Source: Arcticibacterium sp047623945
GTDB taxonomy: Bacteria > Bacteroidota > Bacteroidia > Cytophagales > Spirosomataceae
Assembly (NCBI GenBank): GCA_047623945.1
Contig: JBLHOT010000005.1
Coordinates: 28,783-92,782 of the forward strand
Length of the DNA stretch: 64,000 nt
Direction: 5' to 3'
The position numbers and the translations under genes are program-made. Shown one piece after another: positions 51,900 through 61,227 of this stretch (position 1 is its first letter; each line of letters begins with the position of its first letter). The notes under the pieces were generated by a model that had not been told where the DNA came from, did no database searches, and saw nothing but the letters and a program-made list of their open reading frames with translations.

Positions 51900-54011
51900 A
51901 TGGCTCGCGATTTAAAATTTACAAGAAACATTGGTATTGCCGCACACATTGATGCTGGTAAGACCACCACTACTGAACGAATCCTTTATTACGGAGGAGT
52001 TAGTCACAAAATTGGTGAGGTACATGATGGTGCTGCTACCATGGACTGGATGGAGCAGGAGCAAGAAAGAGGTATTACGATTACTTCTGCTGCTACTACC
52101 CTAGACTGGAAGTATAAGGATCAGAGCTATCACATGAATATCATTGATACTCCTGGTCACGTGGATTTTACTGTAGAAGTAAATAGATCGTTACGTGTTT
52201 TGGACGGATTGGTTTTCTTATTCTCTGCCGTAGATGGTGTAGAGCCTCAGTCTGAAACTAACTGGAGACTAGCCAATAATTATAACGTAGCTCGTTTAGG
52301 CTTCGTTAATAAAATGGACCGTCAGGGTGCAGACTTCTTGAATGTTTGTGCTCAGGTAAAAGAAATGTTAGGAAGTAACGCCGTGCCTCTTCAGTTGCCT
52401 ATTGGTAATGAGGAAAACTTTGAGGGTGTTGTGGACTTAGTTTACAACAAAGGCATTGTCTGGAACGAGGAAGATAAAGGAATGACTTTTATGGAAGTAC
52501 CTATTCCTGAAGACATGAAAGAGGAAGTAGCCCATTGGAGAGAGCAGCTATTGGAATCTGTAGCTTCTGCTGATGAGTCTTTAATGGAGAAGTATTTTGA
52601 AGACCCTGAGTCAATTTCTTCAGCGGAGATTATCAATGCTCTAAGAATTGCTACTATTAGCATGGACATCGTTCCAATGCTTTGTGGTTCTGCCTTTAAG
52701 AATAAAGGTGTTCAAACCATGCTTGATTATGTAATGGAGCTTTTACCTTCTCCTTTAGATAGAGATGGTATCATAGGTACTCATCCTCAAACTGAGGAAA
52801 AAATTAAGCGTCTTCCAGACAGTACTCAGCCCTTTTCTGCCTTAGCATTTAAGATTGCTACTGACCCTTTTGTTGGACGACTTTGCTTTATCCGTTCTTA
52901 CTCAGGTACATTACCTTCTGGATCATATGTATTGAACAACAGAAACGGTAAGAAAGAGCGTATTTCTAGAATATTCCAAATGCACGCCAATAAGCAAAAT
53001 CAAATTGATGAATTGCAAGCTGGTGACATTGCTGCTGTAGTAGGATTTAAGGATATCAAAACTGGTGATACGTTATCGGATGTTGATTATCCTATTGTAT
53101 TCGAATCAATGAACTTCCCAGATCCTGTAATTGGTTACGCTATTGAGCCTAAGAAAACAGCAGATCAAGACAAATTTAGTAATGCTATTACTAAGCTTAT
53201 TGAAGAAGATCCTACGTTACAAGTAGAGACCAACGAAGAAACAGGTCAAACTATCATGAAAGGTATGGGTGAGCTTCACCTAGATATCATTATTGATAGA
53301 ATGCGTCGTGAGTTTAAAGTAGAAATTAACCAAGGTGCTCCTCAGGTAGCATACAAAGAGGCTTTAACAAAGACTTACGAAGGAAGAGAGGTTTACAAGA
53401 AACAATCTGGTGGTCGTGGTAAGTTTGCGGACATTGTATACACAATGGGCCCTATAGATGAGCCAGAAGAAGGAAAAGAGGCAGAGCCAGGTTTGCAGTT
53501 TGAAAACAAGGTTGTGGGTGGTGCTATCCCCCGTGAATTTATTCCTTCTGTAGAGAAAGGCTTTAGAGAATCTATGAAAAATGGTCCTTTAGCTGGTTTC
53601 CCAGTAGATACCATGAAAGTTACTCTAATACACGGTTCTTTCCACGATGTGGATTCTGACTCATTCTCTTTTGAAATGGCAGGTCGTTTGGCCTTCCGTA
53701 ATTCAGGTAAGGAAGCTGGTGCCAAATTATTGGAGCCAATAATGGCTGTTGAGATTTTGACACCAGATGAGTATACTGGTCCTATCACAGGTGACATGAA
53801 CCGTAGACGAGGTATCATGAAAGGTATGGATACAAAGCAGGGTTCTCAGGTAATTAGAGCCTCTGTGCCTCTTTCTGAACTATTTGGTTATGTAACAGAC
53901 TTAAGAACTATTTCTTCTGGTCGTGCTACTGCCAACTTGACTTTCTCTCATTATGATTTCGTTCCGCAAAGCCTTGCAGAAGATGTAATCAAGAAAGAGA
54001 AAGGCGAATAA
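51900..54011 (+). CDS. fusA: Elongation factor G
   Basis: GTPase that moves tRNA and mRNA through the ribosome. 703 residues. G1 is AHIDAGKTTTTERI (near 17), G2 RGITITSAATT, G3 DTPGHVDF, G4 NKMD and G5 GSAFKNKG. Domains II-V follow; GRGKFADI and HYDFVPQSLAEDVIKK are typical of domain IV/V. It is monocistronic between its own promoter and a bidirectional terminator, apart from rpsL-rpsG. Confidence 0.96.
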   Translation: MARDLKFTRNIGIAAHIDAGKTTTTERILYYGGVSHKIGEVHDGAATMDWMEQEQERGITITSAATTLDWKYKDQSYHMNIIDTPGHVDFTVEVNRSLRVLDGLVFLFSAVDGVEPQSETNWRLANNYNVARLGFVNKMDRQGADFLNVCAQVKEMLGSNAVPLQLPIGNEENFEGVVDLVYNKGIVWNEEDKGMTFMEVPIPEDMKEEVAHWREQLLESVASADESLMEKYFEDPESISSAEIINALRIATISMDIVPMLCGSAFKNKGVQTMLDYVMELLPSPLDRDGIIGTHPQTEEKIKRLPDSTQPFSALAFKIATDPFVGRLCFIRSYSGTLPSGSYVLNNRNGKKERISRIFQMHANKQNQIDELQAGDIAAVVGFKDIKTGDTLSDVDYPIVFESMNFPDPVIGYAIEPKKTADQDKFSNAITKLIEEDPTLQVETNEETGQTIMKGMGELHLDIIIDRMRREFKVEINQGAPQVAYKEALTKTYEGREVYKKQSGGRGKFADIVYTMGPIDEPEEGKEAEPGLQFENKVVGGAIPREFIPSVEKGFRESMKNGPLAGFPVDTMKVTLIHGSFHDVDSDSFSFEMAGRLAFRNSGKEAGAKLLEPIMAVEILTPDEYTGPITGDMNRRRGIMKGMDTKQGSQVIRASVPLSELFGYVTDLRTISSGRATANLTFSHYDFVPQSLAEDVIKKEKGE

Positions 54012-54036
54012 GCTTATTCAGACTTGATATATACTA

Positions 54037-54068
54037 AAAAAGGCGGCTTCCATTTGGAGCCGCCTTTT
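54037..54068. terminator. Bidirectional terminator between fusA and ftsZ
   Basis: GGCGGCT/AGCCGCC stem with A-run before (54036-54040) and T-run after (54065-54068), between convergent fusA and ftsZ. Confidence 0.85.
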
Positions 54069-54084
54069 CGTTTTTCGTAAAACA

Positions 54085-55398
54085 CTAAATTCTGTTTATT
54101 AGCCTATTGTCTTCTGGAATATCATCAAGAGCTCCTAGCTCTAGTCCCATTCTAAGGTAAGCGGGAGTGTCCTCAAAATCCTGCTGAACTTCTTCATTTT
54201 TGGCAAAAGAAACCACCGTTTCTCTTAATTTTTCCTCGGCGGCAAATAGACTACCCTGATTTACTGCCACGGTCACAGATTTCTTTTTTGGCCTTGGTCT
54301 CTGACTCGCAATACCCGGCATTCCGAATGTGGCGAAAGGACTGTCCTCTGCCGAATGTTCCATTTCTAGCACAGGTTCCTTTTTAGTATCGCCCATATCC
54401 GCACCAAAATCTGTAATACCCGCAGCCACAATTGTAACACGGATTTTATCTTTCAAAGATCGGTCTATCGAATAGCCATGTTTTACAATTTTAGCCTTGG
54501 TCTTTATTTCATTCTCAATAAAACGCATGATCATAGCCTGATCACTCATTTTGATTTTATACTCTGGCTTTTCGTCTGAGTAACATATAGAAACCAGAAG
54601 CCTCTTAGAGCCTTTAATGTTATTGCTATGCAATAGGGGCGATTTTAGAGCCTCTTCTACGGCTATTTTTGCTCTATCTACACCTGAGGCCTCCGCCATA
54701 CCCATAACCGCCTGTCCAGCGTTTTTAAGAACCGTTTTTACGTCTGCATAATCTAGGTTTATAATACCCGGTCTGGTAATTAACTCTGCAATGCTTTTTA
54801 CGCCGTTAGCTAAAATAGCATCTGCACGCTCAAATGCTTCTTGAATATCCATGTCATGAAAAAGATTCTCTAAGCGGTCATTTTTCACAATAAGCACGGT
54901 ATCGCAGTGTTCTTTCATTTTTTCAATACCCTCAAGAGCCTGCTCAATTTTCTCCGTGCCTTCCCAGCTAAAGGGGTCCGTTACCACACCTACGGTTAGC
55001 ATTCCTTTTGCTTGAGCTATTTTAGCAATCACTGGGGCTGCCCCAGTACCCGTTCCTCCTCCCATGCCAGCTGTAATAAATACCATCTCTGTGGGCTCAT
55101 TGAAAAGCTTGTGAATAGAATCTTCACTTTCTAGGGCCGCCTGCTCACCTACAGATGGAATAGCACCAGCACCAAGACCTTTAGTAAGCTCTGCTCCTAA
55201 CTGAAGTCTCCTAATTTCAGAAGGTAAAGTCTTCAGTACTTGGAGGTCCGTATTGGCCGCAACTATATTGACATCTTTGATACCCATTTTATGAAGCGTC
55301 TTAACGGCATTGCCGCCAGCACCTCCCACACCTATTACGGTGATGATGTTGGGCATGTCAGATTGAAAATCTAGTCCATAGTCTTGAGGATATAACAT
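54085..55398 (-). CDS. ftsZ: Cell division protein FtsZ
   Basis: Tubulin-like GTPase that forms the division ring. 437 residues. The N-terminal IGVGGAGGNAV loop, the tubulin signature GGGTGTGAAPVIA near 110 and the T7-loop NLDYADVKTVL near 213 are present. A long variable linker leads to DTPAYLRMG, the conserved tail peptide that binds FtsA, followed by an extra ~20 residues. Last gene of the division cluster, 25 bases after ftsA. Confidence 0.96.
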   Translation of the reverse strand: MLYPQDYGLDFQSDMPNIITVIGVGGAGGNAVKTLHKMGIKDVNIVAANTDLQVLKTLPSEIRRLQLGAELTKGLGAGAIPSVGEQAALESEDSIHKLFNEPTEMVFITAGMGGGTGTGAAPVIAKIAQAKGMLTVGVVTDPFSWEGTEKIEQALEGIEKMKEHCDTVLIVKNDRLENLFHDMDIQEAFERADAILANGVKSIAELITRPGIINLDYADVKTVLKNAGQAVMGMAEASGVDRAKIAVEEALKSPLLHSNNIKGSKRLLVSICYSDEKPEYKIKMSDQAMIMRFIENEIKTKAKIVKHGYSIDRSLKDKIRVTIVAAGITDFGADMGDTKKEPVLEMEHSAEDSPFATFGMPGIASQRPRPKKKSVTVAVNQGSLFAAEEKLRETVVSFAKNEEVQQDFEDTPAYLRMGLELGALDDIPEDNRLINRI

Positions 55399-55423
55399 AA
55401 TTCTTTTTTTAGGGTAAAAGCTC

Positions 55424-56770
55424 TTAATTATAAGTCTGTCTTAATTCTGGATCATCTAGTCGTCCTAGAAGAGATGAAATGGGATTATTTTTGAAAAATG
55501 AAAGAGGCATTTTTCTTTTTTCTTTCAATGCTCTAGTCATTGGAAGTCTGTCGTCGAAAGGTTTTAGGGCAGAAAGCATAAGACCAATGGCGGTAGCATA
55601 CTTCGGGTGAGAAAGTTCAAAAAATTGATTTTGATCAATGTTCCTTGCTGCATCTGCCACACGTACTGTGAGTGGAGAAAAAGTTTTTTCAAAAATCATT
55701 TTAACTAGACCTTCTCTTCCAATGGCTCCAGAAACTATGACGCCATTTCCAAGAACACGGGCATAATCACTCGCTATAACATTAGACGCAATGAGACCTA
55801 CAATTTCCTTGAGCCTACTCTCAATAACAATGGCCACGGAATGCATCAAAAGCTGTTTTGTAGGCAAACCGTCTCTCCCTTCTATTTCTAAGACTTCATT
55901 AATCTCTATACCCTTGCTGGGTTTATCACAACAGTTCATAAAAACACCTTCTGCTTGTTTTTCAGAAATATTAAAGGCCTTTGCCAAATCTTTTATTATC
56001 GCTAAAGAGCCTACCGGCAAAACCTGCGTATATCTCAAACCAAAATCCTTAAAAACCGAAATCTCAGTTAATTGTGAACCTAGGTTAACAAGTAAAATTC
56101 CATTTTGTCTGTCTTCTACAGATAAAGTAGCAATAGCATCTGCCATGCCAGAAAAAACGACTTGGTCAATTGAAACAGGGTTTGGAGCGTTGCTATTTCC
56201 CACAAAGCCGTATGATAAATTACTCATCGCATCTAAATGAGCATCTACTTTTTCTCTTGGACTTGTTATGAAATTGAAATTGCAGGTAAGCTTATTCCCG
56301 GTGGCTCCTACTGGGTATTTCCCTATTTTTTGCTCGTCAATGTAAAAGTCTGTAGGTAGTGGGTGAAGGCATTCGCTTTTGTCTTTTCTTCGGAAATCAT
56401 CCTTAGCAGAACGTATGATCTGATCCAATGCCCTTACATCCACTGTAAATTTATCCCCTGCTTTAGTATATTCCTGTCTTTGTAGTTTTAATTGAATGAA
56501 CTCATTAGAATAATTGCAATTCACAGAACCTATATCCAGACTCGATTTATTTGCCAATTTCTGCAAAACACGACTCGCCGTATGATTTAAATTATGATTG
56601 TTTAAGGAAAACCCTTTTGACATAGACTCATAGTCCTCGTCATAGTTTTCCTCGGCATAATTTAAAATACTTATTCGCCCATGCCTGTCACATTTACCCG
56701 CTATAGCACAGATTTTGGAATTTCCAATGTCCATTCCAACGGAGTAAATTTCTTCTTTTTGGTCTTTCAT
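55424..56770 (-). CDS. ftsA: Cell division protein FtsA
   Basis: Actin-like protein that tethers FtsZ to the membrane. 448 residues: the phosphate-1 motif GMDIGNSKICAIAG is at 13-26, the SHS2 (1C) region follows, then LLVNLGSQLTEISVF (phosphate 2) and GNGVIVSGAIGREG (adenosine motif). The C-terminal end NNPISSLLGRL..can form the membrane-binding helix. Between ftsQ and ftsZ in the classical order. Confidence 0.92.
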   Translation of the reverse strand: MKDQKEEIYSVGMDIGNSKICAIAGKCDRHGRISILNYAEENYDEDYESMSKGFSLNNHNLNHTASRVLQKLANKSSLDIGSVNCNYSNEFIQLKLQRQEYTKAGDKFTVDVRALDQIIRSAKDDFRRKDKSECLHPLPTDFYIDEQKIGKYPVGATGNKLTCNFNFITSPREKVDAHLDAMSNLSYGFVGNSNAPNPVSIDQVVFSGMADAIATLSVEDRQNGILLVNLGSQLTEISVFKDFGLRYTQVLPVGSLAIIKDLAKAFNISEKQAEGVFMNCCDKPSKGIEINEVLEIEGRDGLPTKQLLMHSVAIVIESRLKEIVGLIASNVIASDYARVLGNGVIVSGAIGREGLVKMIFEKTFSPLTVRVADAARNIDQNQFFELSHPKYATAIGLMLSALKPFDDRLPMTRALKEKRKMPLSFFKNNPISSLLGRLDDPELRQTYN

Positions 56771-56800
56771 TTTTGTAGATTATTAGGAGTCACTGTGCTC

Positions 56801-57562
56801 TCACTCACAGACAACTTGATTAGCGTATTGGATTTTTACTTTAGAGAATTCGTCCCAGCCTTTCACTCCAGCTATTTGTTTATAAAATACCTTTAGCTTT
56901 TTCAGCTTTTGATCAATATTCTCAGCTTGACCAAATTCAATGATTTGATTCCCTAAAACAGGAACAAACTTTATCTCTCCATTTATTTCAACATCCATCT
57001 GAGACAACTGTGCATTCCAGAATGAATCGTTCTTTATCGTATGAATAAGTTCCATGATGGACTTACTCTTTTCAGTATTCAAATCCTTCTTCCCTCTAAA
57101 ATAGTTTCCGGAAAGAAGTAAAACTCTGGCCGAATGATATTTAGACAATGGGAATATTTTGCCCGCCTCGTTTAGGTATTTGTCACTATAAGAGTTCCCG
57201 GTACTTACTCTGGCATAGGGGATAAATGGTTTAACACTAAGATGTAACACTCCTTTTAAGTCTCCGTATGCTTCACAAAAATCTATTTGATTAATCTCGC
57301 GAACTCTTTCTTCTAATAAACCTAAGTCAATAGAGGAGAGCATTCTACCCTCCAGTGGCTCTTGCCCATTTCTGGTGATGTATTTTTCTATGTCTGCTTT
57401 AGATATATAGTATTGATCCATGTTATCAATAAGCTCTATTTCTACGCCCTGGCATCTTTGTTCTTTGGCTTTTATATCCACAAAACCAATGAGGGTCAAA
57501 ACAACCATCAAGCCTAATCCAGCAAATCCATATTCCTTAATTTTTGAAGTATTCCAGTTCAT
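56801..57562 (-). CDS. ftsQ: Cell division protein FtsQ/DivIB
   Basis: 253 residues. One N-terminal membrane helix (GLGLMVVLTLIGFVDI, about 15-30) and an outer part with a POTRA-like start (YYISKADIEKYITRNGQEPLEG) and the downstream FtsQ beta domain. It links early and late divisome proteins. Its start overlaps the upstream gene by four bases. Sequence similarity is weak, as usual for the family; the position before ftsA supports the call. Confidence 0.85.
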   Translation of the reverse strand: MNWNTSKIKEYGFAGLGLMVVLTLIGFVDIKAKEQRCQGVEIELIDNMDQYYISKADIEKYITRNGQEPLEGRMLSSIDLGLLEERVREINQIDFCEAYGDLKGVLHLSVKPFIPYARVSTGNSYSDKYLNEAGKIFPLSKYHSARVLLLSGNYFRGKKDLNTEKSKSIMELIHTIKNDSFWNAQLSQMDVEINGEIKFVPVLGNQIIEFGQAENIDQKLKKLKVFYKQIAGVKGWDEFSKVKIQYANQVVCE

Positions 57563-58341
57563 AAGTTTGTGTTTTCAAGAAAGTGATTAGGTTCAGCCTC
57601 CATCTTAAACCTATCTGAATTCTTTGCGTCAAGGTCTGTTTTGCAATATTCCTTTAAGATTTTCACATCCTCATTCCACTTTTGTCCGTCCCAAAATTCC
57701 AAGCCCTTGTGATCTCTAATTTTATAGAGTGCCGCTGGCTTATACGCCGTTCCTAGATAGGCATGGTCCAGGCCAGCCTCTTTGGCCCAGGAGATTGTTC
57801 GCCACATCATCCATTTACCTAATGAATGACTTCTCATGTAATCTGTATCAAAAAAAGCAAACCAATAATGCAACATACTCTCTGTAATACTGGCCAAAAT
57901 ATACCCAACCGTTTTTTCTGCCGTCGTGAACTTCAAAATATGCGTTCCAATCGAACTCTTCAAGATGTATGACCATCTTTCTAAACTCATGTTTTCGTCT
58001 CCAATTCGTTCCAGAATATAAGCATTGCAAAAGCTCGTAAAGTCAGGGTCGCTTAAGTCAAAATCGGATTTCTTGATAACTTCAAGTTTCACATCCAAGG
58101 GCTCCATTTGTCTCTGAATCCTCCTATTCTCTGAAGTATCCTCAAATCTGGAAAGGTCTACCCGTAGGCTTCTAGCCAAATAGAAAACCTCCTTTTCTAT
58201 ATTTATATTACCCGTGTATGGTAAAAACCCTTGACCATAAATAGGTGAAACATCCTCCAGCCCCTCACGTAAGGCATAAATGGCATACGAAAAAGTATAG
58301 CTACTATAGTCAACGGTATTTTCAGAATAAAAAAGTTTCAT
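57559..58341 (-). CDS. Arginyl-tRNA-protein transferase (ATE/Bpt)-like GNAT-fold protein
   Basis: 260 residues. The C-terminal half has the transferase pattern: YWFAFFDTDYMRSHSLGK (about 159-176), ISWAKEAGLDHAYLGTAY (183-200) and ALYKIRDHKGLEFWDGQKW (204-222). Upstream, RVDLSRFEDTSENRRIQRQ (60-78) matches the second N-terminal ATE motif. The cysteine group that normally comes just before it is missing (NIEKEVFYLARSL instead). ATE enzymes transfer Arg or Leu from tRNA to protein N-termini. It overlaps murG and ftsQ by four bases each and takes the place where murC usually sits. Role here unknown. Confidence 0.7.
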   Translation of the reverse strand: MKLFYSENTVDYSSYTFSYAIYALREGLEDVSPIYGQGFLPYTGNINIEKEVFYLARSLRVDLSRFEDTSENRRIQRQMEPLDVKLEVIKKSDFDLSDPDFTSFCNAYILERIGDENMSLERWSYILKSSIGTHILKFTTAEKTVGYILASITESMLHYWFAFFDTDYMRSHSLGKWMMWRTISWAKEAGLDHAYLGTAYKPAALYKIRDHKGLEFWDGQKWNEDVKILKEYCKTDLDAKNSDRFKMEAEPNHFLENTNL

Positions 58342-59426
58342 ATTTCTAACACCTGTTTAATCTGTTCTACAATTTCTTTGGTCGCACTTGGCTTGGCAAA
58401 GCCAGCAATATTCTGCCTCAAACTTTGCTGTAAATCTTCGTCATTTGCCAACGCTAGGCAAACCTTAATCAAGTCACTGTTTACTTCTGAATCTTTTACA
58501 ATCAGGGCCGCTTGCTTTTCCACCAAGCTCAAAGCATTCATTGTTTGATGGTCTTCTGATGCATTAGGGAAAGGAACCAAAATAGAAGGACTTCCTGTAA
58601 GACACAGCTCTGATACAGATAAAGCACCGGCTCGAGAAATAACTAAATCTGCTGCCTTATAGGCAAAATCCATTTCATAAATGAAGTCGGAAATATATGC
58701 TCCGTCTATAGCATTCTTTGTAGGCTTAAATGCTTTGCCCGTTTGCCAGATAACCTGAAGCCCCTGTTTTACTAATTCATCTATCCCTGCTTCTATCGCC
58801 AAGTTGATACTTCTAGCACCCTGACTTCCGCCAATAATTAATAAGGTCTTCTTATCCGCTTTTAGCTTAAAGTGAGTTAATGCACTTTCTTTTGAAGCCT
58901 TGCTTTCAATAATATCTTTTCTAACTGGATTCCCTGTAAAAACGACCTTTTCGGCTGGAAAAAAATTCTCCATATTTGGATAAGCCACACAGATTTTCGA
59001 AGCCCATTTGGATAAAATCTTATTCGTAACTCCTGCATAAGAGTTCTGCTCCTGAATGACAGACTTCACTCCTCTTAATTTCGCTATTAAGAGCGTAGGC
59101 CCGCTAGCATATCCACCAACCCCGATTGCTACATCTGGCCTAAAATCTTTAAGTGTCCTATAAGCCTTAGCTAAGCTTTTGATGAGCTTAAAGGGGAAGC
59201 TTAGGTTTGCCAACATATTAGATCTATTGATTCCAGCGATAGGAAGACCAATAATGTCATAACCTGCCTTTGGCACTTTATCCATTTCCATTTTACCTGA
59301 AGCACCTACAAAAAGTATCTGAGCCTTAGGGAATTGTTCTTTCAGCTCATTAGCAATTGCAATAGCCGGATAGATATGTCCTCCCGTACCTCCACCACTA
59401 ATCACTATGTTATAATTTTTGCTCAT
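58338..59426 (-). CDS. murG: UDP-GlcNAc:lipid I N-acetylglucosaminyltransferase MurG
   Basis: Makes lipid II at the inner face of the membrane. 362 residues, GT-B fold: the N-terminal ISGGGTGGHIYPAIAIANEL, the middle VGVGGYASGPTLLIA and IQEQNSYAGVTNK, the C-terminal LLIIGGSQGARSIN and the UDP-sugar site SRAGALSVSELCL. Overlaps ftsW by four bases. Confidence 0.94.
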   Translation of the reverse strand: MSKNYNIVISGGGTGGHIYPAIAIANELKEQFPKAQILFVGASGKMEMDKVPKAGYDIIGLPIAGINRSNMLANLSFPFKLIKSLAKAYRTLKDFRPDVAIGVGGYASGPTLLIAKLRGVKSVIQEQNSYAGVTNKILSKWASKICVAYPNMENFFPAEKVVFTGNPVRKDIIESKASKESALTHFKLKADKKTLLIIGGSQGARSINLAIEAGIDELVKQGLQVIWQTGKAFKPTKNAIDGAYISDFIYEMDFAYKAADLVISRAGALSVSELCLTGSPSILVPFPNASEDHQTMNALSLVEKQAALIVKDSEVNSDLIKVCLALANDEDLQQSLRQNIAGFAKPSATKEIVEQIKQVLEI

Positions 59427-60610
59427 CTAGGTTTATTGGTCGATGTCGTGTCTACTTGGTTTCTAGAAACACTCAATACAATTCCTAAAGCTATAGAAGT
59501 GAATAAAATAGAAGTCCCTCCTTTACTAATTAAAGGCAGCGTTTGCCCAGTAACCGGGCCTAGACCCACGTTTATAAACATATGCGTCAAAGCCTGAAAA
59601 ACGATGCTTAGGGTAAGCCCAATACTCAAAAGCCCGCCAAATGCTTGCGTAGTGTTTTCAATATTTTTTAGGCCTCTTGATAAAAGCCACAGATAAAGGA
59701 AAAGAATAACGAAACCTCCAAGGAGCCCATATTCTTCTATGATAATGGCATAAATAAAATCTGAATAAGACTCTGCCATACCATGCTTAATAGCACTTTT
59801 CCCTGGACCTACGCCGAAAAACCCTCCTCTAGCTATTGCCGCTAAAGCTTGGTCTCTCTGGATACTTTCACTTCCGATTTTTCCACCTGCAAAACCATCG
59901 CCATCTAAATCTCGTGAAACGAATGCCTCTGTTCTGTCAATGATAGTTTGTGTACGAAAAACCTCGGTATCATAATACTTTTTGGTTATTAGACCAGCTG
60001 TAAAGGCTACTATGAGTCCTACAAAAAGAGAAAGCATCATGCGTAGGATATGTTTTCTTGGTACCCTACCTATGATCATAACCATTAGGCAGGTCAGGCC
60101 TAAAATAACCGAGGTAGAGAAACTAGAAAGTGCCAGCATACCACACAGAACCCCGCACCAGATAATGATGGGCCATAAGTCTCTAAACTTATTAAGCCCA
60201 TTTTGTTTACGAGCAAGCATGGCGGCCAGATTAGTAATTAATACCAGACGCACTAAATCCGAAGTCTGAATAGTCCAGCCCAAAATAGAAATCCACCTTT
60301 TGGCTCCCCCAACCTCCTTACCCATGCTTAAAGTATATATAAGAACAAAAGGCGTAAGCCACAGAAGTATTTTAGCTATGGAAGCAAGGTTTATAAAATC
60401 AAATCTATGAACGACATAAGTGATAAAAAATCCCATGCCAACCAAAACGGCATGCTTGACGATGATCATTTCTGAAGTATTAGAGGTACGGTAGGCCAAA
60501 GCAGAAATGGAGCTATAAACAGCCGCGATTCCAAAAAAAGAAAGGAATATAGTTATAACCCATATCTGCCAGTCCCCCTGCAGGTGGTCTTTTAATCTGA
60601 ACCTATTCAT
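59423..60610 (-). CDS. ftsW: Lipid II polymerase FtsW (SEDS family)
   Basis: 395 residues from ATG 60610; an in-frame TTG at 60643 would add a basic stretch with no support. About ten membrane helices. Motifs: GGAKRWISILGWTIQTSDL (catalytic loop region with conserved residues), IARGGFFGVGPGKS, DFIYAIIIEEYGLLGG and GLGPVTGQTLPLISKGGTS. It polymerises septal glycan with its penicillin-binding partner. First gene of the cluster in this window; the upstream mra/mur genes are not here, and a spacer with the mscL terminator precedes it. Confidence 0.93.
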   Translation of the reverse strand: MNRFRLKDHLQGDWQIWVITIFLSFFGIAAVYSSISALAYRTSNTSEMIIVKHAVLVGMGFFITYVVHRFDFINLASIAKILLWLTPFVLIYTLSMGKEVGGAKRWISILGWTIQTSDLVRLVLITNLAAMLARKQNGLNKFRDLWPIIIWCGVLCGMLALSSFSTSVILGLTCLMVMIIGRVPRKHILRMMLSLFVGLIVAFTAGLITKKYYDTEVFRTQTIIDRTEAFVSRDLDGDGFAGGKIGSESIQRDQALAAIARGGFFGVGPGKSAIKHGMAESYSDFIYAIIIEEYGLLGGFVILFLYLWLLSRGLKNIENTTQAFGGLLSIGLTLSIVFQALTHMFINVGLGPVTGQTLPLISKGGTSILFTSIALGIVLSVSRNQVDTTSTNKPR

Positions 60611-60737
60611 CACACGTTTTATTAAGAAAGCTTTGGTTACCAAAACATTACGCTAGCGTAAAATTTTAGCCTTATCAAATTTACGTCTTCTAATGGCCTT
60701 TCAAAATTTATTTTATGAATTTAATTATGCGGTAAAT

Positions 60738-60772
60738 AAAAAAAGGGAGAAATCACTCGATTCCCCCTTTTT
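60738..60772 (-). terminator. Terminator after mscL
   Basis: On the minus strand arms 60772-60758 and 60752-60738 pair with two mismatches, followed by a T-run. It separates the sigma/channel operon from ftsW. Confidence 0.75.
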
Positions 60773-60795
60773 AAGAGGTTGATTGTGGATAAGAA

Positions 60796-61197
60796 TCACT
60801 TCTTCAAGGAATCCCTAATCTCCTTCAAAATATCTAGCTCAGATGGCCCTTTTGCTGCAGTTTGAGGCTCAGGTGCTTTTGTTTTGTTATACGTTTTGAC
60901 TACTATAAACATCACAAAACCAACGGTAAGGAGGTTGATAATAGAATTTACCCAAGCACCATAGCGAATAGCGTTTTCCGATGACATTTCAACCCCATCT
61001 GCACCTAACACTGCTGGATCTAAGACATATTTCAGCTCTGAAAAATCTAATCCACCCACAAAATGGCCAACGATTGGCATTACGATATCGCCCACAAAAC
61101 CCTTAACAACTAGACCAACAGCACCTGCCAAAATAACGGCAACGGCAAAATCAATGACGTTACCCGTCATGATGAATTTTTTGAATTCTTTAATCAT
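60796..61197 (-). CDS. mscL: Large-conductance mechanosensitive channel MscL
   Basis: 133 residues, homopentameric emergency valve opened by membrane stretch on osmotic downshock. Start MIKEFKKFIMTGNVIDFAVAVILAGAVG, with the TM1 pore helix that carries the Gly/Ala-rich gate, a periplasmic loop (about 45-80), TM2 (about 84-106) and a charged C-terminal helix ending LKEIRDSLKK. It is 30 bases after the DUF3078 gene and ends the operon. Confidence 0.94.
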   Translation of the reverse strand: MIKEFKKFIMTGNVIDFAVAVILAGAVGLVVKGFVGDIVMPIVGHFVGGLDFSELKYVLDPAVLGADGVEMSSENAIRYGAWVNSIINLLTVGFVMFIVVKTYNKTKAPEPQTAAKGPSELDILKEIRDSLKK

Positions 61198-61227
61198 AAT
61201 AATAAATTTTAGAAATTATTTTGAAAG

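Noticed and set aside
60611..60643. TTG-initiated extension of ftsW
   Set aside because: Only a few basic residues are added before the normal N-terminus, with ATG available at 60610.
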